Assembly (NCBI RefSeq): GCF_039525035.1
Contig: NZ_BAAAHE010000007.1
Location: 124,001-188,000 of the forward strand
Reading direction: 5' to 3'
DNA length: 64,000 bases
Source: Sporichthya brevicatena
Lineage (GTDB): Bacteria > Actinomycetota > Actinomycetes > Sporichthyales > Sporichthyaceae
In this document: piece by piece, positions 7,667 to 15,231 of the stretch
Position numbering within the stretch: the stretch's first letter is position 1
Layout: each line of letters starts with the position of its first letter
Made by a program: the position numbers and the translations under genes
The notes under the pieces: model-generated
What the model was told of the DNA's origin: nothing
Databases searched by the model: none
Seen by the model: the letters and a program-made list of their open reading frames with translations, nothing else

Positions 7667-9599
7667 GTATCTGCCGTTCATCATTTTCGGTCTGATCACC
7701 GGGTGCATCTACGGCATCTCGGCCATGGGCCTGGTTCTGACGTACAAAACATCGGGCGTCTTCAACGTCGCGCACGGGGCTACCAGCGCCGTCGGCGCGT
7801 ACATCTTCTACGAGCTTCGCCAGGAACACGGCATCGCTTGGCCGATCGCGGCCGTGGTGGCGGTGCTGATCTTCGGTCCGATCTCCGGCCTTCTCCTGGA
7901 GCGCATGGCCGCCTCGTTGGCGGGTGTCACGGTCACCTACAAGATCGTCGCGACTGTCGGGGTGTTCATCTGCATCCAGGCGGGCATCGGCCTGATCTAC
8001 GGGTCGAACTCCACCTTCGTGTTCCAGCCCTTCCTGTCGCAGGAGGAGGCATTCGCGGTCGAAGGCGTGTCGGTCACCTACGACAACGTCCTCGACATGC
8101 TCTTCGGCATCGCTCTGGCGGTCGGTCTCTGGCTGCTGTTCACGCGAACCCGCCTCGGGGTCAGCATGCGTGGTGTTGTTGACGACCCGGCGCTGCTCGA
8201 CATGACCGGTGAGGCGCCCACAAAGGTCCGACGCCGCGCATGGATGATCGGCTCGACCCTGACCGCGGTGTCGGGAGTTCTCTTTGCGGCCGCCCAGCAG
8301 CAGCTGGACATCAGTGTGCTCTCGCTGCTCGTCGTCCAGGCGTTCGGCGCGGCGGCGCTCGCGCGCTTCACCAGCCTGCCGCTCGCCTTCGTCGGTGGAC
8401 TCGTGGTCGGGCTCGTGCAGAAGATTGTCGCCAAGGAGGTCGCCGAGTACCCGGGTCTCCAAGGTCTGGACCTGAACGTTCCGTTCATCATCCTGTTCCT
8501 GACTCTGCTGATCGTGCCGCGGCACAAGCTCGTCGAGGTCGGCCGGCCGATCAAGATGCGTCCGCCGCGCCCGAGTCGGCTGTCGATGCAGACGCGCTCG
8601 GTCGGCTGGGGAGCTGTCGCCGTCGTCGCCCTCGTCGTGCCGCACGTCGCAGGCTCACACCTGATTGCCTGGAACCAGGCGGCGAGCCAGGTGGTGCTCT
8701 TCCTCTCGCTGGGACTTCTCGTCCGGACGTCGGGACAGATCTCGTTGTGCCACATCGCGTTCGCGGCGATCGGGGCGTGCGCCTTCGGGCACTCGGTGAC
8801 AAGTGGGATGCCCTGGGCCGCGGCGGTGCTCTGGGGCGGGCTGGTCGTCGTCCCGGTCGCGGCGTTCATCGCCGTGCCGGCCATTCGGCTCTCCGGCCTG
8901 TACCTGGCGCTCGCCACCCTGGGCTTCGGCATTTTCGTCGCGCAGTTCGCGTACGGCAAGTCGTACATGTTCGGCTACGGCAACCTGGAGACGCGTCGGC
9001 CGACCGGGTTCGACGTGGGCAACGACGTGCGCTTCTACTATCTCTTACTCGCGATCGCGGTCGCGGCCATCGGCTTGATCCTCGTGATCGAGCGTTCGCG
9101 TCTGGGTCGGTTGCTCCGAGGGATGGCCGACTCCCCGACCGCCCTCTCGACGTTGGGGGTCAACCTCAACATGTCGCGTGTCATTGTCTTCTGCATCTCC
9201 GGCTTTCTCGCCGGTGTCAGCGGCGCGACGTACGCATCACTGTTCGGCTCGGTCAACCAGGAAAGCTTTGGCTACTTCCAGTCCTTGCTCGTACTCGCCG
9301 TGCTTGCGATTTCCGGCAGTCGCACGGTGCCGGCCGCGATCGTCGGCCCGGTTCTGCTTTACGTCGTTCCGAACTACCTCAACGACGCCCGGATGATCTA
9401 TCTGCTTCAGTTCGCCTTCGGCCTTTTCGCCATCCTCGCGGCCGCGGCGTCCCAGGGTGGCATCTCGAAACTCATCGGTCGTCTGAACGTGAAGTCTGCC
9501 GAGCGTCTGGTCGGCCCGCTGGCCGATCGGCTGGAGTTGGCGCGACAACCTCGTGCGACGACGCGGCAACCGGCGACCAGCGGGATGACGGGAAGTTGA
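7659..9599 (+). CDS. LIV-type ABC importer permease, LivH-LivM fusion (cluster 1)
   Basis: A 646-residue integral membrane protein. The first half (to ~300) is a LivH-type permease: 'GLITGCIYGISAMGLVLTYKTSGVFN' start, and 'LLDMTGEAPTKVRR' cytoplasmic coupling loop. The second half (~320-620) is LivM-type: 'SLGLLVRTSGQISLCHIAFAAIGA', 'RLSGLYLALATLGFG' and a second coupling loop 'RGMADSPTALSTLGVNLN'. LivH and LivM are normally separate subunits of ~300 residues each, so one chain here supplies both halves of the channel. GTG start, overlapping the previous gene by 8 bases. The paralogue at 54898 is fused in the same way. Confidence 0.9.
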   Translation: MAEYLPFIIFGLITGCIYGISAMGLVLTYKTSGVFNVAHGATSAVGAYIFYELRQEHGIAWPIAAVVAVLIFGPISGLLLERMAASLAGVTVTYKIVATVGVFICIQAGIGLIYGSNSTFVFQPFLSQEEAFAVEGVSVTYDNVLDMLFGIALAVGLWLLFTRTRLGVSMRGVVDDPALLDMTGEAPTKVRRRAWMIGSTLTAVSGVLFAAAQQQLDISVLSLLVVQAFGAAALARFTSLPLAFVGGLVVGLVQKIVAKEVAEYPGLQGLDLNVPFIILFLTLLIVPRHKLVEVGRPIKMRPPRPSRLSMQTRSVGWGAVAVVALVVPHVAGSHLIAWNQAASQVVLFLSLGLLVRTSGQISLCHIAFAAIGACAFGHSVTSGMPWAAAVLWGGLVVVPVAAFIAVPAIRLSGLYLALATLGFGIFVAQFAYGKSYMFGYGNLETRRPTGFDVGNDVRFYYLLLAIAVAAIGLILVIERSRLGRLLRGMADSPTALSTLGVNLNMSRVIVFCISGFLAGVSGATYASLFGSVNQESFGYFQSLLVLAVLAISGSRTVPAAIVGPVLLYVVPNYLNDARMIYLLQFAFGLFAILAAAASQGGISKLIGRLNVKSAERLVGPLADRLELARQPRATTRQPATSGMTGS

Positions 9600-9601
9600 C
9601 G

Positions 9602-10393
9602 ATGGATTACCAGGGTGGCAACCCCGCCGGTGCCGGCGGACTGGTCGTGGACAAGCTCGTCGTCAAGTACGGCGGGCACACCGCGGTCAACCAGATCTCG
9701 TTGACCGCTCCCCCCAGGGGACTGATCGGACTGATCGGACCCAACGGCGCCGGCAAGACGACGACCTTCAACGCCTGCACGGGACTCTTGCGGCCGACGG
9801 GCGGACGCGTCTCGTTCTTCGGTGACGAGATAACCGATGAGGCGCCGCACCAGCGTGCGCAGCGCGGCATCGGACGGACGTTCCAGCGGATGGAGTTGTT
9901 CGACTCGCTCTCGGTGCGCGAGAACGTGGCCCTCGGCCGCGAGGGAGGGATGGCGGGGAGCCGTCCGCTCCGGCACCTCCGGTCCTCGCGCTCGGACGCC
10001 GCGAAAGTCCGGGAGGCAGCCGAGTCCGCGCTGGCACAGTGCGGCATCGAGGCTCTCGCCGATCGACGGCCCGCGGACCTGTCGACGGGGCAGCGTCGGC
10101 TCGTTGAGCTCGCGCGGTGCATCGCGGGAGGTTTCCGCATCATGTTGCTCGACGAGCCGTCGTCAGGCCTCGACAAGGCCGAGACTGTCGTTTTCGGTCA
10201 GATCTTGCGGTCCCTGATCGCAGACCGCGGAGTGGGCATCCTGCTCGTCGAGCACGACATGGCGCTGGTGATGAGCGTTTGTGACTACCTGTATGTCATG
10301 GACTTCGGCCAACCGATCTTCGACGGCACCCCGGCGGAGGTCCGGGAGAGCGAGATCGTGCGGGCCGCCTACCTGGGCAGCGAGGCCGCCTGA
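9602..10393 (+). CDS. LIV-type ABC importer ATPase, LivG-like (cluster 1)
   Basis: A 263-residue ATPase. Walker A GPNGAGKT is at 46-53, the Q-loop region is 'GRTFQRMELF' (91-100), the signature is LSTGQRR (160-166; LSYGQQR in most LivG proteins) and Walker B is IMLLDEP (180-186), followed by the H-loop 'LLVEHDM'. The long insert between Q-loop and signature is typical of LivG. It starts 2 bases after the permease stop and its own stop shares one base with the LivF start (TGATG). No equivalent gene is present in the second importer cluster. Confidence 0.9.
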   Translation: MDYQGGNPAGAGGLVVDKLVVKYGGHTAVNQISLTAPPRGLIGLIGPNGAGKTTTFNACTGLLRPTGGRVSFFGDEITDEAPHQRAQRGIGRTFQRMELFDSLSVRENVALGREGGMAGSRPLRHLRSSRSDAAKVREAAESALAQCGIEALADRRPADLSTGQRRLVELARCIAGGFRIMLLDEPSSGLDKAETVVFGQILRSLIADRGVGILLVEHDMALVMSVCDYLYVMDFGQPIFDGTPAEVRESEIVRAAYLGSEAA

Positions 10394-11094
10394 TGCTGGA
10401 GCTGAAGGGAATCGTCGCCGGGTACGGCGGGACCACCGTCCTACGCGGGGTCGACTTGTTGGTGCCGGAAGGTTCAGTTGTCGCGATGCTGGGAGCGAAC
10501 GGTGCCGGGAAAACGACGCTGCTGCGTGTCGCGTCAGGGTTGTTGCCTGCCACCGGTGGCCAGCTGGTCCTGGACGGCACCGACGTCACTCGCTCCAGCC
10601 CGCACCAGTTGGTGACGCGCGGGATCTGCCATGTGCCCGAGGGCCGTGGTGTGTTCCCGTCGTTGACGGTCCAGGAGAACCTGATTCTCCAGTCGCTTCG
10701 GGGCGAGGAGAAACGTGCGATCGAGCGCGCCGTCGAGGCTTTCCCGCGCCTCGGTGAACGGCTGTCCCAGGTCGCCGGGACGATGAGCGGTGGCGAACAG
10801 CAGATGCTGGCCCTCGCCCGGACCTATGTCCAACACCCGAAAGTGGTGCTGCTGGACGAGGTCTCGATGGGCTTGGCGCCCAAGATCGTCGACGAGATCT
10901 TCGACTTCCTGGCCAGGCTGCGCAATGAGGGCTGCAGCCTGTTGCTCGTCGAGCAGTACGTCACGCGTGCCCTCGAGGTCGCCGACTACGTGTATCTGCT
11001 GAACCGAGGCGAGGTGGCATTTGCCGGCGAGCCGAGCGAGCTCGCCGGCGAGGACGTTTTCACGCAGTACGTCGGGGCCGACATCGGTCATTGA
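10393..11094 (+). CDS. LIV-type ABC importer ATPase, LivF-like (cluster 1)
   Basis: A 233-residue ATPase. Walker A GANGAGKT is at 34-41, 'HVPEGRGVFPSLTV' is the LivF-specific region after the Q-loop, the signature is MSGGEQQ (131-137) and Walker B is VVLLDEV (151-157), with Val replacing the usual Pro after DE. The C-terminal 'LVEQYVTRALEVADYVYLLNRG' contains Gln in place of the H-loop His, as is normal for LivF ('VEQN'). It is the last gene of the operon, followed by a bidirectional hairpin and the convergent IclR gene. Confidence 0.9.
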   Translation: MLELKGIVAGYGGTTVLRGVDLLVPEGSVVAMLGANGAGKTTLLRVASGLLPATGGQLVLDGTDVTRSSPHQLVTRGICHVPEGRGVFPSLTVQENLILQSLRGEEKRAIERAVEAFPRLGERLSQVAGTMSGGEQQMLALARTYVQHPKVVLLDEVSMGLAPKIVDEIFDFLARLRNEGCSLLLVEQYVTRALEVADYVYLLNRGEVAFAGEPSELAGEDVFTQYVGADIGH

Positions 11095-11113
11095 TGCGAT
11101 CGATGGCACCGCC

Positions 11114-11136
11114 GGACGGCTGACGTCAGGCCGTCC
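11114..11136. terminator. Hairpin between convergent importer operon 1 and IclR gene
   Basis: The arms GGACGGC (11114-11120) and GCCGTCC (11130-11136) enclose TGACGTCAG, which is itself nearly symmetric (TGACGTCA). The hairpin overlaps the stop codon of the IclR gene. No T-tract is present, but a strong dyad between convergent genes is a plausible terminator for both. Confidence 0.5.
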
Positions 11137-11995
11137 CCTCGAGGTAGGGAGCGGCGCGACGCATCAGGCGAGCCGCCGCCTCCTGCACGAGGCCGGCGTG
11201 TCGCACCGGATCGAATCGATTGGCCGGCCCGTCGACGGACAGGGCGGCGACCGAGAAGTCACGGCAGGCAAGTCGAACCGGGGCGGCTACACCGACGAAC
11301 TCCGGCTGGGTCGAGTGCCGACCGGCGAGCGCGCCCTTCGTGCGCACCGCGGAGATCCATGCCTGGCGATTGAGGGGCGGTTCGTCAGCGAGGTCGCCGT
11401 AGGCCAGCAGCACGCGACCGATGGGCGTGTGCTCGGCGGGGACCCATCGGCCGACACGCGTGCTGATCCGGCATCCTCCGCGTGCGTTGACCTTCTCCAG
11501 GTACAGGGTGTGCGTCCCGTCGAGCACTCCGAGGTGAACGGTCTCGTGCGTGCGTTCGAAGAGCCACTCCATCGCTGGGATCGCGTGGTCCATCAGAACT
11601 GCGTACTGTGAGAAGCGCGCGACGGAGGACAGCTGCAGGGAACGAACGCCGACCTTGTACTTGGCGCCGTCCCTGCCCACGAAGCCGCGCTGCTCCATTG
11701 CCTTCAGCAGGCGATGCGCCGTGCTCTTCGGCATGTCGGTCGCATTGGCGATGTCGGAGACACCGATCGATCGGCCGTCGGACAGGGCCATGGCCTCGAG
11801 GATCGCCAGGGCCTTGGCCACGGACGACATGGTGTCGTCGAGCTTGCTGGGGCGGACGGTCGGAGTCTCAGTCGTAGGGGTGGCGCTCAGCGGGGCGGTG
11901 CTCAGCGGGGCGGTGCTCAGCGGGGCGGTGCTCAGCGGGGCGGTGCTCAGCGGGGCGGTGCTCAGCGGGGCGGTGGGTGTGATGGTGGTGGTCAC
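11126..11995 (-). CDS. IclR-family regulator with repetitive N-terminal extension
   Basis: A 289-residue IclR protein. A tandem APLST repeat and acidic linker occupy residues ~8-55, then the winged-helix domain ('VAKALAILEAMALSD', 'DIANATDMPKSTAHRLLKAME') covers ~60-120 and the ligand-binding domain (~135-280) follows with 'THETVHLGVLDGTHTLYLEKV' and 'HTPIGRVLLAYG'. IclR proteins are usually 240-270 residues; the excess is the repeat. GTG start at 11995, with the GTGA overlap to the TetR gene showing the two regulators are cotranscribed. IclR members often control aromatic degradation genes; targets here may be the dioxygenase or importer genes (inference). Confidence 0.85.
   Translation of the reverse strand: MTTTITPTAPLSTAPLSTAPLSTAPLSTAPLSTAPLSATPTTETPTVRPSKLDDTMSSVAKALAILEAMALSDGRSIGVSDIANATDMPKSTAHRLLKAMEQRGFVGRDGAKYKVGVRSLQLSSVARFSQYAVLMDHAIPAMEWLFERTHETVHLGVLDGTHTLYLEKVNARGGCRISTRVGRWVPAEHTPIGRVLLAYGDLADEPPLNRQAWISAVRTKGALAGRHSTQPEFVGVAAPVRLACRDFSVAALSVDGPANRFDPVRHAGLVQEAAARLMRRAAPYLEGTA
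11883..11972. repeat. 15-bp in-frame minisatellite in the IclR gene
   Basis: Six head-to-tail 15-base units: one GCGCTCAGCGGGGCG at 11883-11897, then five identical GTGCTCAGCGGGGCG to 11972. On the minus strand each unit encodes five residues (APLST), so copy-number change keeps the frame. The units are identical at every base, including synonymous sites, which points to recent expansion. Confidence 0.9.
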
Positions 11996-12639
11996 GTTGC
12001 TTTGCCTCCCAACGGGCCGGGGTCGAAGAAGCCGAAGGAGGCCACGACCTCGGTGTACCGCTCGATGAAGTCGGCGTCGCGGGGGTCGACGTCGTACAGC
12101 TGTTGGCAGAGCGAGGGAACGGCGAAGATGCTCGACGCCGCGCCCATGAACAAGAAGCAGGCCATCGCGTGCTCCTCGGGCGAGGCGACGCCGGCCGTGC
12201 CGGTGACCTCGCCGAAGAACTCGATGGACTTGCGCAATTCCTTGGCGACCTCCGCCATGCGGACGGGGTCGTTGCCGTGGACCATGAGCAGGCGCCAGAA
12301 CTCCGGGTGCCTGCTCGCGAATCCGACGTACAGCTTGAGAAAGACCTTTGCCCGCTCGGCCGGCGAGACCACGCTGAGCACTGGGCGATAGCGCACCATC
12401 TCGTCGTGGAACTTGGCCATCAGCAGGTCGACGCACGCCCGCCACAGGTCTTCCTTCGACCCGAAGTGATACGCGATCAGACCGCGGTTGACGCCACAGG
12501 CCCGTTCGATCTCCCGAACGCTGACGCCGTCGTAGCCCTGCGAGGAGAAGGCTCGCACCGCGGAGACCAACAGCCGCTCCCGAGTGCCCAGGGGCTCGGC
12601 GTCCTCGAACAGCAGCTCAGCCATCCGCGCTTGGCTCAT
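11992..12639 (-). CDS. TetR-family transcriptional regulator
   Basis: A 215-residue TetR protein. The helix-turn-helix is 'RERLLVSAVRAFSSQGYDGVSVREIERACGVNRGLIAYHFGSKEDLWR' in pattern, residues ~20-67. The rest is a ligand-binding helical domain of the type seen with C-terminal 'YVGFASRHPEFWRLLMVHGND'. It overlaps the IclR gene by GTGA, giving a two-regulator operon. Its promoter carries a perfect dyad over the -35, so autorepression is likely. A nearby target could be the Rieske ferredoxin gene ending 89 bases upstream. Confidence 0.85.
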   Translation of the reverse strand: MSQARMAELLFEDAEPLGTRERLLVSAVRAFSSQGYDGVSVREIERACGVNRGLIAYHFGSKEDLWRACVDLLMAKFHDEMVRYRPVLSVVSPAERAKVFLKLYVGFASRHPEFWRLLMVHGNDPVRMAEVAKELRKSIEFFGEVTGTAGVASPEEHAMACFLFMGAASSIFAVPSLCQQLYDVDPRDADFIERYTEVVASFGFFDPGPLGGKAT

Positions 12640-12645
12640 GACAAG

Positions 12646-12678
12646 AAGCTAGCCGTGGATTTTGTCACTTGACAAGTG
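12646..12678 (-). promoter_or_regulatory. TetR gene promoter with palindromic operator
   Basis: On the minus strand, TTGTCA (12670-12675), an 18-base spacer and TAGCTT (12646-12651) form a promoter whose -10 ends 6 bases before the ATG at 12639, so the transcript is probably leaderless. The perfect 13-base dyad CACTTGACAAGTG (12666-12678) covers the -35. Two further half-sites lie nearby: TGACAAG at 12639-12645 and CTTGTCA at 12725-12731. Confidence 0.6.
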
Positions 12679-12728
12679 TTGCTGGCAAATTTTCAGTCAG
12701 GTAGCAATTGAACGGCGCTCATTACTTG

Positions 12729-13040
12729 TCAGTCGCCGTACTTGATCCACACGTCGTCCCCGGAAACCTCTACCGGGTAGGTCTCGAGCCCCACGGTGGC
12801 CGGCAGGGCGGTCGCCTCGCCGGTGCGGACGTCGAAGCGGGCGAGGTGCAGGCAGCAGATGACCTCGTAGCCGTCCATCTCGCCGTCCTCGGCGAGAGAC
12901 CACTCTTCGTGTGTGCAGGTGTCTGCCGTGGCGAAGAACTCGCCACCCACCCGGTACACCGCGAGCGGCGGATCGCACTCGACCCGGAGGCACGAGCCGT
13001 CGGGCAGGTCGGAGACGCGGCAGGCGCGGATCTTGGTCAT
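12729..13040 (-). CDS. Rieske [2Fe-2S] ferredoxin
   Basis: A 103-residue Rieske protein. The cluster ligands are C42-x-H44 and C62-x2-H65, in 'CTHEEW...ICCLH'. Length and layout match the small ferredoxins (BphF/NdoA/HcaC type) that pass electrons from a reductase to a ring-hydroxylating dioxygenase. The only dioxygenase alpha/beta pair in the window is 12 kb away at 25317, so partnership with it is inference, and no ferredoxin reductase is seen. ATG at 13040 is chosen on family length. Confidence 0.85.
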   Translation of the reverse strand: MTKIRACRVSDLPDGSCLRVECDPPLAVYRVGGEFFATADTCTHEEWSLAEDGEMDGYEVICCLHLARFDVRTGEATALPATVGLETYPVEVSGDDVWIKYGD

Positions 13041-13086
13041 CGTGCTGTCCCTTCGTCGCGGTGAACCACGACCAGCGTCGAGCACC

Positions 13087-13128
13087 GCGGGTCCGGACGA
13101 CGTGCATCGTTCCGGCGTCCGGACCCGC
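13087..13128 (-). terminator. Strong hairpin after the AAA ATPase operon
   Basis: Perfect 13-base arms (13087-13099 and 13116-13128) with a 16-base loop. It lies 25 bases downstream of the AAA gene stop and 46 bases upstream of the Rieske gene start. There is no T-tract, so it is either an intrinsic terminator of the short-tail actinobacterial kind or an operator/attenuator for the ferredoxin gene. Confidence 0.5.
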
Positions 13129-13152
13129 CCGGCCGATGTCCCAGCCCGGCTC

Positions 13153-13980
13153 TCAATGCACGACGTCCCACGCGTCCATTCGCTCCAGCGCCAACTCGAC
13201 ATGTACCCAGCGCACCGCCTCGCACCGGGCTCGGACAGCGAGCAGCGCCGCCTCGTTGACGAGGTTTGCCAACTCGGCCGGCGAGCGACCTTCGGTCTTC
13301 GCTGCCACGGTTGCCCAGTCGAGATCGGCCGCGCCGGGGCGCGTGGCCGCGTGGAGCCGAAGAACTGCGAGCCGGCCGTCGAGGTCGGGAAGTGGCACCC
13401 GAATCTTCCGGTCGAACCGGCCCGGCCGGATCAATGCGGGATCCAGTAGCTCGGGGCGATTCGTCGCGGCCAGGGTTACCACTCCAGGGGCGCTGAAGAA
13501 CCCGTCGAGATCGACCAGCAACTGGTTCAGCGTGTGGTCGAACTCCCGGTCGCCGTCTCCGTCGCTGCGTCGCCGCCCCGCGGCGTCCAGTTCGTCGAGG
13601 AAGACGATGCAGGGGGCGTCGGCCGCGGCGTTCTCAAAGACCTCGCGTACGCGGGACGCGCCCAATCCGACGAAGCGTTCTACGAAGCTGGTCGCTGAGA
13701 CGAAGTAAAAGGGCACGTTGATCTCGGCGGCCAGCGCGCGGGCGAGCAGCGTCTTGCCGCATCCGGGTTCGCCATGGAGCAAAATGCCCCGTGGTGGACG
13801 GGCGTTCAGTCGCTCGAACCGGCCCGGGTCAGAGACGTAGTCCACGAGGTCGCGGAGCTCCGCGACGATGTGGTCCAACCCGGCCACATCGGAGAAGTGT
13901 GTTCGGCTGTCATGGTCGGTGAAGCCCAGCGGAGGTTCCGTGCGGGTCCGAACCTCGCCCGAGCGGCGGAAGACTCTCAT
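13153..13980 (-). CDS. FtsH-like AAA+ ATPase without protease domain
   Basis: A 275-residue soluble AAA+ protein. Walker A GEPGCGKT is at 70-77, the pore loop 'FVERFVGLG' at ~99-107 keeps the aromatic-Val-Gly of FtsH, Walker B CIVFLDELD is at 124-132, and the second region of homology 'ATNRPELLDPALIRPGRFDR' at ~172-191 carries the arginine fingers. It ends after the small helical lid; there is no HEXXH zinc-protease domain and no transmembrane segment. FtsH itself is ~650-750 residues. The ATG at 13980 overlaps the stop of the upstream membrane gene (ATGA). It is therefore likely an unfoldase or remodelling motor acting on or with the membrane proteins of its operon (inference). Confidence 0.85.
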   Translation of the reverse strand: MRVFRRSGEVRTRTEPPLGFTDHDSRTHFSDVAGLDHIVAELRDLVDYVSDPGRFERLNARPPRGILLHGEPGCGKTLLARALAAEINVPFYFVSATSFVERFVGLGASRVREVFENAAADAPCIVFLDELDAAGRRRSDGDGDREFDHTLNQLLVDLDGFFSAPGVVTLAATNRPELLDPALIRPGRFDRKIRVPLPDLDGRLAVLRLHAATRPGAADLDWATVAAKTEGRSPAELANLVNEAALLAVRARCEAVRWVHVELALERMDAWDVVH

Positions 13981-14684
13981 GGTTTCCAAAGATCCCGTCG
14001 AACCGTGTGCAGGTAGGGCAACAGCACGAGCGGGCCGAGGAATGGCACGTTGACGAGGAGCCAGAACCCGATCACGCCGTAGTCGGAGCTACCGAAACGC
14101 AGCGGGAAGTCCTGCATCATGTTGGTCAGGTAAACCATCCAGAAGGCGAAGTACATCCAGTACGCAATGAGCGTCCACTGAAGACCCCACTGCTTCATTC
14201 GCAGGAATCCCCAGGCAGCGACCATCTTGATCGGCATACCCATGAGGACCATGCCGAGTTGAACGGCCTTCTCGCCGTTGTCGGCGACGCCGCCGATGCG
14301 ATCGACGTTGTAGTCGTACATGTAGCCGCCGTCGACGAGACGGCCATAGTCGATCCACAATGACGACCCGATGGTCGAGTCATGCGCCCACAAGAAGTCC
14401 ATGCCCCAGGCGAAGAAGTTCACCGAGGTGTCGACGAGGATGAAGCCGCCGATGCACGTGATCGCCCATGGCCGGATGTGTGCCCCGCGGGCTTCCGCTC
14501 GTTTCATCTGCAGCATTCCGTAGAGCAGCATGAACACGCCGATGGGTCCTAGCACCCATGTTCCGCAGACGACGCAGCCGCTGATGAACCAGCGGTCGCC
14601 CCGATCGGCCTGAGCTTGGGCTTGGGCCAACTCCTCGGCCTCGGTGAGAGATTGGGCTTGGGCGGAACTCAGAGTCTCGGTCAT
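13977..14684 (-). CDS. Unrecognised multi-pass membrane protein
   Basis: A 235-residue protein that I cannot assign. After a polar, Ala/Gln/Glu-rich N-terminal segment (1-38) there are about five or six hydrophobic helices: ~45-66, ~83-105, ~140-160 (weaker), ~165-180 and ~185-228. A large Asp/Tyr/Gly-rich loop around 108-145 ('YMYDYNVDR') probably faces outward. It overlaps the genes on both sides (TGATG and ATGA) in a four-gene operon ending with the AAA ATPase. Confidence 0.7.
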   Translation of the reverse strand: MTETLSSAQAQSLTEAEELAQAQAQADRGDRWFISGCVVCGTWVLGPIGVFMLLYGMLQMKRAEARGAHIRPWAITCIGGFILVDTSVNFFAWGMDFLWAHDSTIGSSLWIDYGRLVDGGYMYDYNVDRIGGVADNGEKAVQLGMVLMGMPIKMVAAWGFLRMKQWGLQWTLIAYWMYFAFWMVYLTNMMQDFPLRFGSSDYGVIGFWLLVNVPFLGPLVLLPYLHTVRRDLWKP

Positions 14685-14956
14685 CACTGCAGTCCGTACT
14701 TCAGGAAGAGAACGGGGACGAGGACGGCGCCTTCGACGATGAGCCAGACAAAGAAGATGATGTCGACGCGCAACGACGAGCGGTGCAGCCGGGCGTAGCG
14801 CTCCGCCCGTTTGCGTTCTGCTTCGGCCTGGGTGGGGGTGAAGGTGCTGGGCCACGGCGTCAAGTTGGGCAGGACGAGCGCCCACAGCACGAGCAGCAGC
14901 CCGAGTACGCCAAGAGTTGCGGTAATGCGAGCGGTCTCCGCCAGCGCCTCGCTCAT
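14684..14956 (-). CDS. Unrecognised small membrane protein (two helices)
   Basis: A 90-residue protein with a helix at ~10-30, a Pro-rich turn and a charged, Arg/Glu-rich amphipathic segment (~42-60), then a second helix at ~63-86. No family recognised. It is translationally coupled on both sides: its start lies in the stop of the upstream gene (ATGA), and its own stop shares one base with the next ATG. Confidence 0.65.
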   Translation of the reverse strand: MSEALAETARITATLGVLGLLLVLWALVLPNLTPWPSTFTPTQAEAERKRAERYARLHRSSLRVDIIFFVWLIVEGAVLVPVLFLKYGLQ

Positions 14957-15195
14957 CGGTTAGTCAGCTCCATCAGCTCCTCCTTCGTCATGCCGGGGGT
15001 GCCGCCGAATCGCTCGACGACCTCGTCCGGCAGGTGCCCGCGGTTGGTGATGCCGCTGCCGTAGCCGTGGTGGTTGATCTGCCAGCCCTGGATGATCAGG
15101 CACACGCCGATCCACCCGAGCAGGAAGGCGGTGAGCAGGAAGACGGCCAACTTCTCGCGCGACGGCGCATCCATGTCTACGTAGCGTCGAATCAT
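14953..15195 (-). CDS. Unrecognised small membrane protein (one helix), first gene of the AAA operon
   Basis: An 80-residue protein with one strong transmembrane helix (~17-38) and a polar C-terminal tail ending 'TPGMTKEELMELTNR'. It is the first gene of the four-gene operon 15195 to 13153. The ATG at 15195 sits 6 bases after a TAGGCT -10 box, implying a leaderless message; an internal ATG at residue 8 is less likely for that reason. No homologue recognised. Confidence 0.65.
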   Translation of the reverse strand: MIRRYVDMDAPSREKLAVFLLTAFLLGWIGVCLIIQGWQINHHGYGSGITNRGHLPDEVVERFGGTPGMTKEELMELTNR

Positions 15196-15201
15196 GGGGC
15201 G

Positions 15202-15231
15202 AGCCTAGACACTAAGGAGTGGCCGCTCCTT
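15202..15231 (-). promoter_or_regulatory. Promoter and operator of the AAA/membrane operon (twin operator, copy 1)
   Basis: On the minus strand, TAGGCT (15202-15207) ends 6 bases before the ATG at 15195. Upstream, an 18-base near-perfect palindrome (15214-15231; AAGGAG arms around a GGCC core) covers the -35 position. It lies inside the last codons of the upstream gene, encoding its KERPLL tail. Read in the opposite sense, it differs by one base from the site at 15957. Confidence 0.65.

Noticed and set aside
11883-11972. Direct repeats considered as a CRISPR array
   Set aside because: Units are 15 bases, contiguous and without spacers, and they encode an in-frame peptide repeat; no cas gene is near.
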